A stretch of 64,000 nt of DNA from Brevibacillus brevis. Lineage in GTDB: Bacteria; Bacillota; Bacilli; Brevibacillales; Brevibacillaceae. Numbering within the stretch: the first letter of the stretch is position 1; each line of letters starts with the position of its first letter. Below, one piece after another: positions 51,651-59,807 of this stretch. Below the pieces are notes generated by a model. The model saw nothing but the letters and a program-made list of their open reading frames with translations, did not search any database and had not been told where the DNA came from. Position numbers and translations under genes: made by a program. The stretch is from contig NZ_CP030117.1 in NCBI RefSeq assembly GCF_001039275.2, forward strand, positions 5,869,001 through 5,933,000, read 5' to 3'.

Positions 51651-52106
51651 TTACTTCACTCCCGCATGCTTCGCTTCAATTTGGGAAATCTTTTCCACAC
51701 GGCGCTCGTGACGACCACCTTGAAACTCTGTTTCCAACCAAATTTTCACGATATCAAGCGCAAGACCCGGTCCAATGACCCGCTCACCCATCGCCAACAC
51801 ATTGGTGTTGTTATGCTCACGGGTAGCACGTGCAGAAAACGTATCATGCACAAGTGCACAACGGATGCCTGGAACCTTGTTGGCTGCGATCGACATGCCG
51901 ATACCTGTTCCGCAAACGAGAATGCCTCGATCAAACTCCCCCGCTGCCACCTTTTCCGCTACTGGCAAAGCATAATCGGGATAATCAACCGATTCCTCGC
52001 AGGTGCAGCCGAAGTCTTCCGTCTGGATGTTCATGGAGGCCAGCAGAGTCTTGATCTCCTCTTTCAGCTTGTATCCACCGTGATCAGCAGCAAGTGCTAC
52101 TTTCAT
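51651..52106 (-). CDS. rpiB: Ribose-5-phosphate isomerase B
   Basis: 151 residues, RpiB/LacAB fold, isomerising ribose-5-phosphate and ribulose-5-phosphate. AADHGGYKLKEEI, YPDYALPVAEKV, CGTGIGMSIAANKVPGIRCALVHD (catalytic Cys) and NNTNVLAMGERVIG are intact. First gene of a unit with ywlG and glyA. Confidence 0.95.
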   Translation of the reverse strand: MKVALAADHGGYKLKEEIKTLLASMNIQTEDFGCTCEESVDYPDYALPVAEKVAAGEFDRGILVCGTGIGMSIAANKVPGIRCALVHDTFSARATREHNNTNVLAMGERVIGPGLALDIVKIWLETEFQGGRHERRVEKISQIEAKHAGVK

Positions 52107-52140
52107 CTGTCATCCCTCGCTTGTCTCATAATCTTCGTCT

Positions 52141-52146
52141 AGTATA
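52141..52146 (-). promoter_or_regulatory. Probable -10 element upstream of rpiB
   Basis: TATACT on the minus strand, 35 bases before the rpiB start. The T-rich upstream sequence gives no good -35, so this is tentative. Confidence 0.35.
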
Positions 52147-52211
52147 CATCAAAAAACAATAAGTAAAAAGTGAACATTTTTATCAAAGCACTAAAAAATC
52201 GTTCGTACTCT

Positions 52212-52249
52212 CACAAAAAACAAGGCCCTGGCTATACACCAGCACCCTA
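52212..52249 (-). terminator. Terminator of the sua5-mntP-ywlE unit
   Basis: GGTGCTGG-TGTATAG-CCAGGGCC stem (one mismatch) followed by TTGTTTTTTG on the minus strand, touching the ywlE stop. Confidence 0.7.
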
Positions 52250-52717
52250 TTCATCCACCGATTTACGAAGACCTGGGTCCTTGAGCATCATGGAGAGCCT
52301 TTCCAGTGACTCTTCGATTTCCTCGGCACATCTGCGATAATCCATCAGTGATCCCCCATACGGATCAGCAATATCACTAAAACCTTCTACCCCTACGAAC
52401 TCCTGGAGGGTATGCACCTTTTCAGCCGCTGAGGGGAAATACGTCAAGATGGCTCGCTTGTGACCGTGTGTCATCGTCAAAATGACATCAGACCATTCAA
52501 TCAATCCTTCGTCTACCTTGCTGGCCTTATGATTGTGGGCAATTCCTCGCTCTTCTAATACTTGTTTGGCGTGCAAGGAAGCATCCTGTCCGGCAAATGC
52601 CGCCACGCCAGCTGAGCGTATCTCAAGTCCCTGCCCATCTGTCTTCGAACGGAACATCGCTTCTGCCATTGGGCTTCGGCACGTATTTCCCGTACAGACG
52701 AAAAGTATCCGTTTCAC
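52247..52717 (-). CDS. ywlE: Protein arginine phosphatase (low-molecular-weight PTP family)
   Basis: 156 residues, LMW-PTP fold. Active-site loop VCTGNTCRSPMAEAM with nucleophile Cys8 and general acid in DIADPYGG. The Thr after Asn in CTGNTCR is the residue that in YwlE selects phospho-arginine over phospho-tyrosine. YwlE counters the McsB arginine kinase. Start GTG 52717. mntP lies upstream by 32 bases. Confidence 0.93.
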   Translation of the reverse strand: MKRILFVCTGNTCRSPMAEAMFRSKTDGQGLEIRSAGVAAFAGQDASLHAKQVLEERGIAHNHKASKVDEGLIEWSDVILTMTHGHKRAILTYFPSAAEKVHTLQEFVGVEGFSDIADPYGGSLMDYRRCAEEIEESLERLSMMLKDPGLRKSVDE

Positions 52718-52749
52718 GTATCGTTCCTCCTCTCCTATTAATTAGTCGG

Positions 52750-53310
52750 TTATATCATAAATTTTAACCCAAAACCAAACAAAATAAGTCCACCTACTAA
52801 TTCGCTATAATCCCCAAGCCACCCTCCCACGCTTCTGCCTAACAATAAACCGAAGTAGGACATGGTGGCACCCATTACTCCAAAAAGGGAGATGGCCAAA
52901 ATTCTATTGACCTCGATCAAGCCGAATGAAAAACCGACGGTGAAAGCATCCAGGCTGACACTAAATGCAAAAAGCATAAGTCCGAAGCCTTTTGTCTTCA
53001 ATACACTTTTTTGATCCCCTTGAACGAAGCCATTCCATAGCATATGCAAGCCAATGATCATCAGGACCCCACCGCCAATAAACACGGCAATATCTCCAAC
53101 CAAATCGGACAAGTACGCTCCAACGACAATCCCGATGATCGGCATCATAATATGAAACAGTCCGATGGTGATACTTACTTTGATAATCTCTCGTAACCGA
53201 ATCCCAACCATACCTACGCCAATTCCTAACGAAAAGGCATCCATACTTAAGGCGAAAGCAATAATGAGCAACGTCAAAAATTGCCCCCATTGAAATAACA
53301 CCTGGTCCAA
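52750..53310 (-). CDS. mntP: Putative manganese efflux pump MntP
   Basis: 186 residues, six membrane helices with the MntP family acidic motifs ALSMDAFSLGIGVGM and VSLDAFTVGFSFG. It exports Mn2+. Start TTG 53310 follows GGAGGGG by six bases. GTG 53334 in frame would add eight hydrophilic residues. A Mn-responsive yybP-ykoY riboswitch, common before mntP, is not visible in the short 56-base gap. Synteny equals B. subtilis ywlD. Confidence 0.9.
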   Translation of the reverse strand: MDQVLFQWGQFLTLLIIAFALSMDAFSLGIGVGMVGIRLREIIKVSITIGLFHIMMPIIGIVVGAYLSDLVGDIAVFIGGGVLMIIGLHMLWNGFVQGDQKSVLKTKGFGLMLFAFSVSLDAFTVGFSFGLIEVNRILAISLFGVMGATMSYFGLLLGRSVGGWLGDYSELVGGLILFGFGLKFMI

Positions 53311-53366
53311 GCAGCTCCCCTCCCGTCTCTTCACCTTATGCGGACAAGGGGGAGTTTAGGACAGGT

Positions 53367-54446
53367 TTACACGGACAAGACTCGGCCTCCAGCCGCCTTT
53401 TCCAAGCGATTCATCACGGCCATACCCAACCCGTTTCGCGGAAAAGTCTCACCGACAATATACTGCACTTCTTGATCGTCGAATTCTCGCAGCACAGCAT
53501 AGAGCTGTTGGGCAACCACTTCCAGATCCGCTTGTGATCCGACCACAAGAACGACATCTGCCGCCTCGTGACTTTGCCAAAAGGGTGCTGTTTCCTCCGT
53601 TGCCAGCACACCTGTTTTTTGACCGTGCTGCTTCGCCTGTTGCAGCATGTCTTCCATTTTCGCCCGAACTTTTTCACTCTCTCCTGACACTAGCCACATT
53701 TCCCCTTCAGGAGCGTAGTGCGTATATTTCATCCCTGGAGAGCGCGGTGCCTCGGCTGCTCCCACTTGAAAAGAAGGGTCGAGCTCTACGTAGCCAATCA
53801 CTGGTTCCATTTGCTCCCGTGTGATGCCGCCCGGGCGCAGAATCATGGGTGGGTCCTGCGTCACATCAATAACCGTAGATTCTACCCCAACACCTGTTGC
53901 CCCACCATCGACCACACCTGCTACGCGTCCATCCAAATCAGCCAATACATGCGCCGCAGTCGTTGGACTCGGACGTCCAGAGCGATTGGCGCTCGGAGCT
54001 GCAATCGGTACCCCCGCTTCCTTGATCAATGCCAAGGCAGTCGGATGATCAGGCATGCGAACCCCGACTGAATCCAAACCTGCCGTTACCAGCGAAGCTA
54101 CCTGATCCGTTTTTGGCAAAATCACCGTCAAGGGTCCAGGCCAAAACGCCTCCATCAGCTTTTTCCCTTTCTCCGGAACCTCACTTGCTACCGTGGACAA
54201 CTGGTCCCACGCCCCAATATGTACAATCAGCGGATTATCGCTGGGTCTGCCTTTTGCTGTAAATATTTTTTCCACTGCTTCATCTGATAATGCATTCGCT
54301 CCCAAGCCGTAAACCGTCTCCGTGGGAAACGCGACAACTGCCCCTTCTCGAAGAAAACGGGCTGCATCCACAATCTGTGCACAACTATGCTGATTTTCCA
54401 CATCGTTATCCACAGACCAGACTTTTGTCACAAAATTCATTTCCAT
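53367..54446 (-). CDS. ywlC: L-threonylcarbamoyladenylate synthase (Sua5/YwlC)
   Basis: 359 residues with both Sua5 parts: the YrdC-like catalytic domain (AVVAFPTETVYGLGANAL, KGRPSDNPLIVHI, PSANRSGRPSPT) and the C-terminal Sua5 domain (about 215-350, ending PRNGLGMAVMNRLEKAAGG). It makes threonylcarbamoyl-AMP for tRNA t6A37. ATG 54446 has AAAGG ten bases upstream; a second ATG six bases on is possible. A strong promoter and DnaA-box-like sequences lie around its start. Confidence 0.95.
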   Translation of the reverse strand: MEMNFVTKVWSVDNDVENQHSCAQIVDAARFLREGAVVAFPTETVYGLGANALSDEAVEKIFTAKGRPSDNPLIVHIGAWDQLSTVASEVPEKGKKLMEAFWPGPLTVILPKTDQVASLVTAGLDSVGVRMPDHPTALALIKEAGVPIAAPSANRSGRPSPTTAAHVLADLDGRVAGVVDGGATGVGVESTVIDVTQDPPMILRPGGITREQMEPVIGYVELDPSFQVGAAEAPRSPGMKYTHYAPEGEMWLVSGESEKVRAKMEDMLQQAKQHGQKTGVLATEETAPFWQSHEAADVVLVVGSQADLEVVAQQLYAVLREFDDQEVQYIVGETFPRNGLGMAVMNRLEKAAGGRVLSV

Positions 54447-54548
54447 CGTTAAAAAATCCTTTCTCTAGCTCGTTTCTTTGTAAGGAGTGCCTTAAGTATA
54501 GATGTGCACCAAAAAGTTTTCAACAGGCTGTGGGTAACTTGTGAATAA
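54394..54548. promoter_or_regulatory. DnaA-box-like cluster at the sua5/ywlC start
   Basis: One perfect box TTATCCACA (54406-54414) and three with one mismatch: TTTTCCACA (54394-54402), TGTGGGTAA (54529-54537), TGTGAATAA (54540-54548). Weaker two-mismatch copies lie at 54364-54372, 54376-54384 and 54562-54570. Pairs are spaced 11-12 bp apart. Confidence 0.65.
54495..54523 (-). promoter_or_regulatory. Sigma-A promoter of sua5/ywlC
   Basis: Minus strand TTGAAA (54523-54518), 17 bases, TATACT (54500-54495). Start about 40 nt before the ATG. DnaA-like boxes flank it on both sides. Confidence 0.75.
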
Positions 54549-54677
54549 CTTTTCTGAACAGCGTGGAAAAGAGAACATTGTTACCTTTTTTTAACTTCAT
54601 CCGTCTCAACCTTGTAGTAGAATGAACACGAAAACAAGAACAACAACTTTCCCTTTATTGAAAGGACCGTGAATGAT

Positions 54678-55475
54678 ATGTCATCTTTTAAATCCATTAC
54701 TTCTAGCCTGCTCGGTACGGCTGTATTGTTAACAGCCGTCGCTGCCCCAGTATTTGCAGCACCCGCTTCACCTGCAACCTCTACAAAGCCTGCTGTACAA
54801 GCGCCAAAGCCACAAGCTAACGGTGTCGTGTTCACACCAAAAACCATTACGGTCGATACGAAAGAATTTCAAGGGAAAGTATCCATCCCGGTTATTAGCG
54901 GGATGAAGGATAAAGCTTTTGAAGCAAAACTGAATGCTACTCTGCTGAAAGAAGCGCAAACTGGCTTGGCGGAAGGACAAAAAGCCGGGAAAGATGATGC
55001 GGCAGAAGCAAAAAAACACGGCTGGGAGCCACGCCCTCACGCTCTCGACATCTCCTATGAGGTACACAATGCTGGCAAGCTCGTTTCTTTCTCCGTACAA
55101 ACATACATTTATACGGGCGGAGCACATGGCATGACGGATGTTACGTATTACACCATCGATAATCAGGCCAAAGCAAAACAGCTGAAGCTGGCTGATCTGT
55201 TCCAGCCTGGTTATGATTACCTTACGATTCTCAATCAAATCATTACGCAGCAAATGAAGGAAAAAACTTCACCAGACGGCATCAATCCTTATTTTAGCTT
55301 CGAGGGCATCAGTGAAGATCAAGGCTTCTCCTTTAAAGACGGCAACCTGGTGATCCATTTTGGTCAATATGAAATTGCCCCGTATGCTGCGGGAATGCCT
55401 GAGTTCGCAATCCCCGCTCATCGTTACCAAAGTCTGTTGAAGCCTGAGATTCGCGAGGCTTTGTTCAAAAAGTAA
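54678..55475 (+). CDS. Secreted DUF4163/DUF3298 (RsiV-like) protein
   Basis: 265 residues, the only clear plus-strand gene here. Signal peptide at 1-28 (SLLGTAVLLTAVAAPVFA). A DUF4163-like part (VSIPVISGMKDKAFEAKLN) is followed by a DUF3298 domain (VSFSVQTYIYTGGAHGMTDVTYYTID; ADLFQPGYDYLTILN; LVIHFGQYEIAPYAAGMPEFAIP). The same pair occurs in the extracytoplasmic part of RsiV anti-sigma factors and next to PdaC deacetylases, but no transmembrane anchor or anti-sigma region is present. ATG 54678 is preferred (AAAGGA upstream). GTG 54669 sits on that site. It ends at a bidirectional terminator. Function unknown. Confidence 0.88.
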   Translation: MSSFKSITSSLLGTAVLLTAVAAPVFAAPASPATSTKPAVQAPKPQANGVVFTPKTITVDTKEFQGKVSIPVISGMKDKAFEAKLNATLLKEAQTGLAEGQKAGKDDAAEAKKHGWEPRPHALDISYEVHNAGKLVSFSVQTYIYTGGAHGMTDVTYYTIDNQAKAKQLKLADLFQPGYDYLTILNQIITQQMKEKTSPDGINPYFSFEGISEDQGFSFKDGNLVIHFGQYEIAPYAAGMPEFAIPAHRYQSLLKPEIREALFKK

Positions 55476-55487
55476 TCATCGCAATTC

Positions 55488-55525
55488 AAAACGACACCTG
55501 CACGTGCGGCGGGTGTCGTTTTTTA
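55488..55525. terminator. Bidirectional terminator between the DUF3298 gene and spoIIR
   Basis: AACGACACC-(12)-GGGTGTCGTT with TTTTT on the plus strand and a shorter T-run on the minus strand. Confidence 0.8.
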
Positions 55526-55533
55526 TGCCCAGC

Positions 55534-56316
55534 TTAGGAGAGCCAGCTCTCGATTTTTTCCCATAAGTAAAATCTCACTTCTACCTCAGGTGCAGAGACA
55601 GTTACTTCTGCTGCTTTTTCTACTTCTTCGGACTCTTCTACCTCTACTTTTGTTTGCTCAGTGTCCACTATATTTGATTCGGAATTTAGCCCTACTTCGT
55701 TCTCTTCTAGGGGTACGACCGCTACTTGCTTTCTATCAAATCGATCGTAGTCTTCCTCTTCCTCGGATACAGTTGCTGTCGTTTGCTCAGATTCTTCAGG
55801 CTTTGGAGTTGGCTCTGCTTGTACAGCGTCGCCATTGGACATGTCAATAAAGCAGAGCGGCGGGAACAGGACACACCACCAGTTTTGACCTTTTGCCTCT
55901 CCAATTTGTACACGGACTGCTCGGTAATTACCCGCAGGATACACATAGGAGCCATACAGCTTCGTTGGAAAAGGGACTTCGCCGAAATCGACTACAGCTT
56001 TGTATGAAAAACCGCGTTCCTTGATCGTCTTGTCTACGACTTGTTGAAGGACAGGCAATTGTGTTTGAATCACTTGCTCTGCTTCCTCCAAAGTCTTGAT
56101 ATCATCCGCCCACGTATTCATTTGAGCGATAATGGCATCTCTGACTTCGCGCTTCAACCATTGGTCTTGGACAGAATCGCTGTTCGCAATAATGCGCAAG
56201 CGAACGGATTCCTGAGGGATCGGCCCATTATCCAACACATTGGCCGAAGTAAGCTGCCCCTCCCAGCTCATCATAAGCATAAACAGGCTAAATGCCATTA
56301 ATAATATCCGTTTCAT
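55534..56316 (-). CDS. spoIIR: Stage II sporulation protein SpoIIR
   Basis: 260 residues with signal peptide (residues 1-25). The core ESVRLRIIANSDSVQDQWLKREVRDAI and YPAGNYRAVRVQIGEAKGQNWWCVLFPPLCFID are highly conserved. SpoIIR is made in the forespore, secreted to the intermembrane space and triggers SpoIIGA to process pro-sigma-E. About 75 acidic, low-complexity residues (about 165-240; EESEQTTATVSEEEEDYD, EVEESEEVEKAAEV) are inserted before the C-terminal VRFYLWEKIESWL. A sigma-F promoter is expected but not identified. Confidence 0.94.
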   Translation of the reverse strand: MKRILLMAFSLFMLMMSWEGQLTSANVLDNGPIPQESVRLRIIANSDSVQDQWLKREVRDAIIAQMNTWADDIKTLEEAEQVIQTQLPVLQQVVDKTIKERGFSYKAVVDFGEVPFPTKLYGSYVYPAGNYRAVRVQIGEAKGQNWWCVLFPPLCFIDMSNGDAVQAEPTPKPEESEQTTATVSEEEEDYDRFDRKQVAVVPLEENEVGLNSESNIVDTEQTKVEVEESEEVEKAAEVTVSAPEVEVRFYLWEKIESWLS

Positions 56317-56333
56317 CGTTACCGTCTCCCTCT

Positions 56334-56364
56334 ATACTGATCTTCTCTCTTTAGCAATCAGTAT
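56334..56364 (-). promoter_or_regulatory. Inverted repeat in the spoIIR upstream region
   Basis: ATACTGAT (56334-56341) and its complement ATCAGTAT (56357-56364), spaced 15 bases, just upstream of the ribosome binding site. Possible leader hairpin or operator. Confidence 0.35.
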
Positions 56365-56426
56365 GGACGGATTCACACGATTTCAAACATTCTTTCCTTA
56401 TGTAAAAAAGGCGAGACGAGTCAGCG

Positions 56427-57317
56427 CTATCGTCTCACTCCGATAACAACCCGCTCGATCCCCGCCAAATCTGGAACAATCTCTACCTCATCCATGACAC
56501 CGGATGCCCTCATCAATGCCGCTACATCCCCAGCCTGATAAATGCCTACCTCAAACGCTACAACCGCTCTTTCTTTCAATAGATTAGGCAGCGCCTCACA
56601 CAGTCGACGATAGCAATCCAGACCATCTTCGCCGCCATCCAAAGCCATGCGAGGTTCATGAACGCGTACTTCATCGTCCAGCGCCTCGACATCGCGACTC
56701 GGAATATAAGGTGGATTGGACACGAGGATGTCTACCTTTTCGCCTGCTTCCAAAAGCGGCTGCACCAAATCGCCTTGTAGAAAGCAGACATCTGCACCAA
56801 GACGACTTGCATTTTCCCGTGCGATTGCCGTTGCCTCCGGAGAGAGGTCCACCGTAGTCACGCGCCATTGCGTTTTTTCTAACGCGAGCGTAATGCAAAT
56901 GGCTCCGCTCCCTGTGCCGATATCCACCACCGCTAGCTCTTCCCGCTCAGGCCAGAGCTTTGCAGCCGCAGCCATCACTTGCTCCACCAGGATTTCCGTT
57001 TCTGGTCTTGGGATCAGCACACCTGGTCGCACCGTAAAAGGACGCCCGTAAAACTCCTGTTCGCCAAACATGTATTGCAATGGTTCATTATTCGACCGAC
57101 GCACGCACAGTCCGTCCAGCTTCATCAATGTTTCTGCATCGATTGAATCCGTCATCGCCATTAAAAAGCGCGTCCGATCCCAGTCGAGGCAATGACGAAT
57201 CATTAGCTCCGCTTCAAACAAAGGATCCTTTGTCCCTTTTTCCCGCAAAAAGGAAGAAGCCCGTAACAGGGCTTCTCGAATCGTCGTGACATCAGACCAA
57301 TCAAGCTGAGTGTGCAT
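56427..57317 (-). CDS. prmC: Release factor glutamine methyltransferase PrmC
   Basis: 296 residues. N-terminal helical substrate domain, then a SAM methyltransferase with VDIGTGSGAICITLAL (motif I) and the Gln-binding VSNPPYIPS. It methylates the GGQ glutamine of release factors such as the adjacent PrfA. The start overlaps the prfA end by 17 bases, so translation is probably coupled. Confidence 0.95.
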   Translation of the reverse strand: MHTQLDWSDVTTIREALLRASSFLREKGTKDPLFEAELMIRHCLDWDRTRFLMAMTDSIDAETLMKLDGLCVRRSNNEPLQYMFGEQEFYGRPFTVRPGVLIPRPETEILVEQVMAAAAKLWPEREELAVVDIGTGSGAICITLALEKTQWRVTTVDLSPEATAIARENASRLGADVCFLQGDLVQPLLEAGEKVDILVSNPPYIPSRDVEALDDEVRVHEPRMALDGGEDGLDCYRRLCEALPNLLKERAVVAFEVGIYQAGDVAALMRASGVMDEVEIVPDLAGIERVVIGVRR

Positions 57318-58377
57318 GGCTTTTCAAAAGCTCCGTTTGTTCATGCAGGATCAGGTTGTCGATCACTTCATCCAATTCGCCTTCCAATACCGATTCCAGT
57401 CGGTGCAGGGTCAGACCGATGCGGTGGTCGGTCACGCGGCTTTGTGGATAGTTGTACGTGCGGATGCGCTCGCTTCGGTCACCAGTACCCACCAAGCTTT
57501 TGCGCGTAGCATCTGCTTCCGCATTTTGTTGTTGCATGTAGAAATCATACAGACGTGCGCGCAATACACGCAGCGCCTTGTCTTTGTTGGAATGCTGGGA
57601 TTTTTCGTCCTGACAAGAAACCATGATCCCTGTAGGAATATGCGTTACGCGAACCGCAGACTTGGTCGTGTTAACGCTCTGACCGCCCGCACCACTGGAG
57701 CAGAACGTATCGATGCGGATATCTTTTTCGTGTACTTCTACTTCCACGTCTTCTGCTTCTGGCAGAACCAGCACAGTCGCAGTAGAAGTATGGATACGTC
57801 CACCGGACTCAGTAGCCGGGATGCGTTGCACACGATGCGCGCCGCTTTCGAATTTCATTTTGCTGTAAGCACCGCGGCCAGACAGCGAGAAGACAATTTC
57901 CTTGTATCCGCCAATATCGGTTGGGCTTGCCTCCAGCACTTCAATTTTAAAAGCGTTGCGCTCCGCAAAACGCGTGTACATACGGAAAAGCACCGCTGCA
58001 AACAGTGCAGCTTCATCGCCGCCCGCAGCACCGCGGATTTCCACAATGACGTTTTTCTCATCGTTCGGGTCTTTTGGAAGCAACAGGATCTTCAAGCGAT
58101 CTTCCAGTTGTTCCTTGCGTGCTGACAATTCACTGAGTTCGAGCTTGACCATTTCGCGCATCTCGTCATCCAGTTTCTCTTCCAGCATTGCTTTCGCGTC
58201 GTCGATTTGACTCACCACTGATTTATATTCACGGTATGCCGTTACCGTCTCTTCCAACGAAGATTGTTCCTTGGACAGTTCACGCAAGCGTTTTGTATCA
58301 CTAATGACGTCGGGGTCACATAGGAGATTCGTTACTTCTTCAAAACGCTCTTCGACTGCAGATAAGCGTGTAAACAT
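57301..58377 (-). CDS. prfA: Peptide chain release factor 1
   Basis: 358 residues. Recognises UAA/UAG and releases the peptide. GGQ loop in FCSSGAGGQSVNTTKSAVR. ATG 58377 has GGGGTG upstream. The codon-recognition region around residues 180-190 (anticodon-like PxT) appears as RIPATESGG, consistent with RF1. Followed by prmC. A strong sigma-A promoter lies about 125 bases upstream. Confidence 0.97.
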   Translation of the reverse strand: MFTRLSAVEERFEEVTNLLCDPDVISDTKRLRELSKEQSSLEETVTAYREYKSVVSQIDDAKAMLEEKLDDEMREMVKLELSELSARKEQLEDRLKILLLPKDPNDEKNVIVEIRGAAGGDEAALFAAVLFRMYTRFAERNAFKIEVLEASPTDIGGYKEIVFSLSGRGAYSKMKFESGAHRVQRIPATESGGRIHTSTATVLVLPEAEDVEVEVHEKDIRIDTFCSSGAGGQSVNTTKSAVRVTHIPTGIMVSCQDEKSQHSNKDKALRVLRARLYDFYMQQQNAEADATRKSLVGTGDRSERIRTYNYPQSRVTDHRIGLTLHRLESVLEGELDEVIDNLILHEQTELLKSHAHSA

Positions 58378-58501
58378 TTTTATTTCACCCCATCGCAAAG
58401 AATAATAGCCTTTTGGCGCAGGCGAAGCCTTGGTAGCATGTATGTTAGATATGAATTGCGATAAAAATGCTATCTACCATAAAAACGGTTATAACAGATA
58501 A

Positions 58502-58530
58502 ATTATAGGAGGAAAGGCGCGAGAAGTCAA
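58502..58530 (-). promoter_or_regulatory. Sigma-A promoter of prfA-prmC
   Basis: Minus strand TTGACT (58530-58525), 17 bases, TATAAT (58507-58502). The leader of about 120 nt contains the AGGCTTCGCC motif (58421-58430). Confidence 0.8.
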
Positions 58531-58562
58531 AGTGCATTATAACTGGAAATGTTTTACCGATG

Positions 58563-58591
58563 CCAAACAGGCCCGGCTATGCCGAGCCTTG
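58563..58591 (-). terminator. Terminator of the YhcN-type lipoprotein gene
   Basis: AGGCTCGGC-ATA-GCCGGGCCT, a 9-bp stem 22 bases after the stop. Only GTTTGG follows on the minus strand, so termination may be partial. Confidence 0.6.
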
Positions 58592-58613
58592 CTACATACG
58601 TCCTGCTCACCTG

Positions 58614-59117
58614 TCAGCGATGGTAACCGTCATGCGAGGTTAAGTGAAAATCGTAGTTTGGAATTCTTTCCCGAAGAAGTGAAATCACCTGCTGCTCGAT
58701 GGTACGCGCTTGATTCGCAGTGATGTTATGCACAAGGTCAAGAGTAACATATGCATTGGCATCGCTGAGTGTGATGCGAGCATTTTCTACACCTTTCACT
58801 GACATGGCCATCCTCTCCATATTGGTTACTTCGACAGGCGTATTGCGCACATTGGCTCGACCGGTAACCATATTCGGATTTTGATTGCGCCCCATTAGCG
58901 GGTCGCGGTCAGCAGCAACAGGGGTACGGCCTTGCAGCGTATTGCCGCTTTGATCCCCTCTGACCTTCATATTGTGCTGCGTATTCCTCATATCCGTACG
59001 ATAGCCCTGTTGCTTAGCTGTATTTCCTCCGCAGCCGACGGTGAGGACAGTCGTAAGTACAACCAAACCCAGAACGACACGCGAGCTGCGCAAAAGCCAA
59101 ATAGGTTGTGTCCGCAT
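58614..59117 (-). CDS. YhcN/YlaJ family sporulation lipoprotein
   Basis: 167 residues from ATG 59117 (AGGAGG eight to nine bases upstream). Signal peptide with lipobox-like LTVGC at about residue 30. A polar Asn/Gln/Arg-rich linker follows, then the YhcN domain (VTNMERMAMSVKGVENARITLSDANAYVTLDL). Relatives are spore inner-membrane or germination-associated lipoproteins. The lipobox has Thr/Val rather than Leu/Ala at -3/-2, a mild deviation. It lies between prfA and tdk. Confidence 0.88.
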   Translation of the reverse strand: MRTQPIWLLRSSRVVLGLVVLTTVLTVGCGGNTAKQQGYRTDMRNTQHNMKVRGDQSGNTLQGRTPVAADRDPLMGRNQNPNMVTGRANVRNTPVEVTNMERMAMSVKGVENARITLSDANAYVTLDLVHNITANQARTIEQQVISLLRERIPNYDFHLTSHDGYHR

Positions 59118-59203
59118 GAAAAAGCCACCTCCTGTTTTGCTTAGTCTGCGCATCGCCTCTTGGGCTCATGCACGGGACAAACAGGGGGTGGCTAATGCTT
59201 TCT

Positions 59204-59779
59204 TTATTCGGCAACAGGTGGGGTATAGTAATGCTTGCGACAGACGCTGCTGTACGTATCATTTCCAGCAATTTCAATCGTCTCCCCAGAGTAAACGGGT
59301 TGTCCATTTTTGAACTTGAGAATATGCGTCGCCTTTTTATTGCAATAAACGCAGACGGTTTTAATCTCTTCGACCTTGTCAGCCTCACACAAGAGCGCGG
59401 CACTGCCGGGGAAGAGCTCATTCTTGAAGTTTTTCAACAAGCCATAGACGATTACAGGGATACCCAGCTTGTCTACGATCCTGACGAGCTGATTCACATG
59501 GTGGCGGCTGATGAACTGAGCCTCGTCAACCAACACGCAATGCGGCTTGACTGACTCTGCCTCGACGATTTGATACAGATCAGTCTCTTCGCTAATCGGA
59601 ATTGCTTCCCGGCTAATCCCAACTCGCGAAGCAACTTTTCCCACGCCATAGCGATCATCCACTGCTGGAGTAAACACTACTACTTTTTTCCCCGATTGCT
59701 CGTAGTTGTGGGCAACGGTCAATAATTGAATGGATTTGGAAGCGTTCATCGCTCCATACCGAAAGTATAGTTGTGCCAC
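59204..59779 (-). CDS. tdk: Thymidine kinase (type II)
   Basis: 191 residues. Phosphorylates thymidine in salvage. Walker B-like VLVDEAQFIS with the catalytic Glu, and the zinc-ribbon Cys pairs (VCVYC and VCRKHY) are present. The P-loop reads GAMNASKS, with Ser where the family has Gly (GKS). The N-terminal MAQLYFRYGAMN and VAHNYEQSGKKVVVF match the Listeria/E. coli-type branch, not B. subtilis Tdk. Start GTG 59779. Confidence 0.92.
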   Translation of the reverse strand: MAQLYFRYGAMNASKSIQLLTVAHNYEQSGKKVVVFTPAVDDRYGVGKVASRVGISREAIPISEETDLYQIVEAESVKPHCVLVDEAQFISRHHVNQLVRIVDKLGIPVIVYGLLKNFKNELFPGSAALLCEADKVEEIKTVCVYCNKKATHILKFKNGQPVYSGETIEIAGNDTYSSVCRKHYYTPPVAE

Positions 59780-59807
59780 GTCTCTATCTCCCTTTGCCTA
59801 AAAGTCG

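Noticed and set aside
53311..53366. Possible yybP-ykoY manganese riboswitch before mntP
   Set aside because: The gap is only 56 bases and shows no matching conserved sequences.
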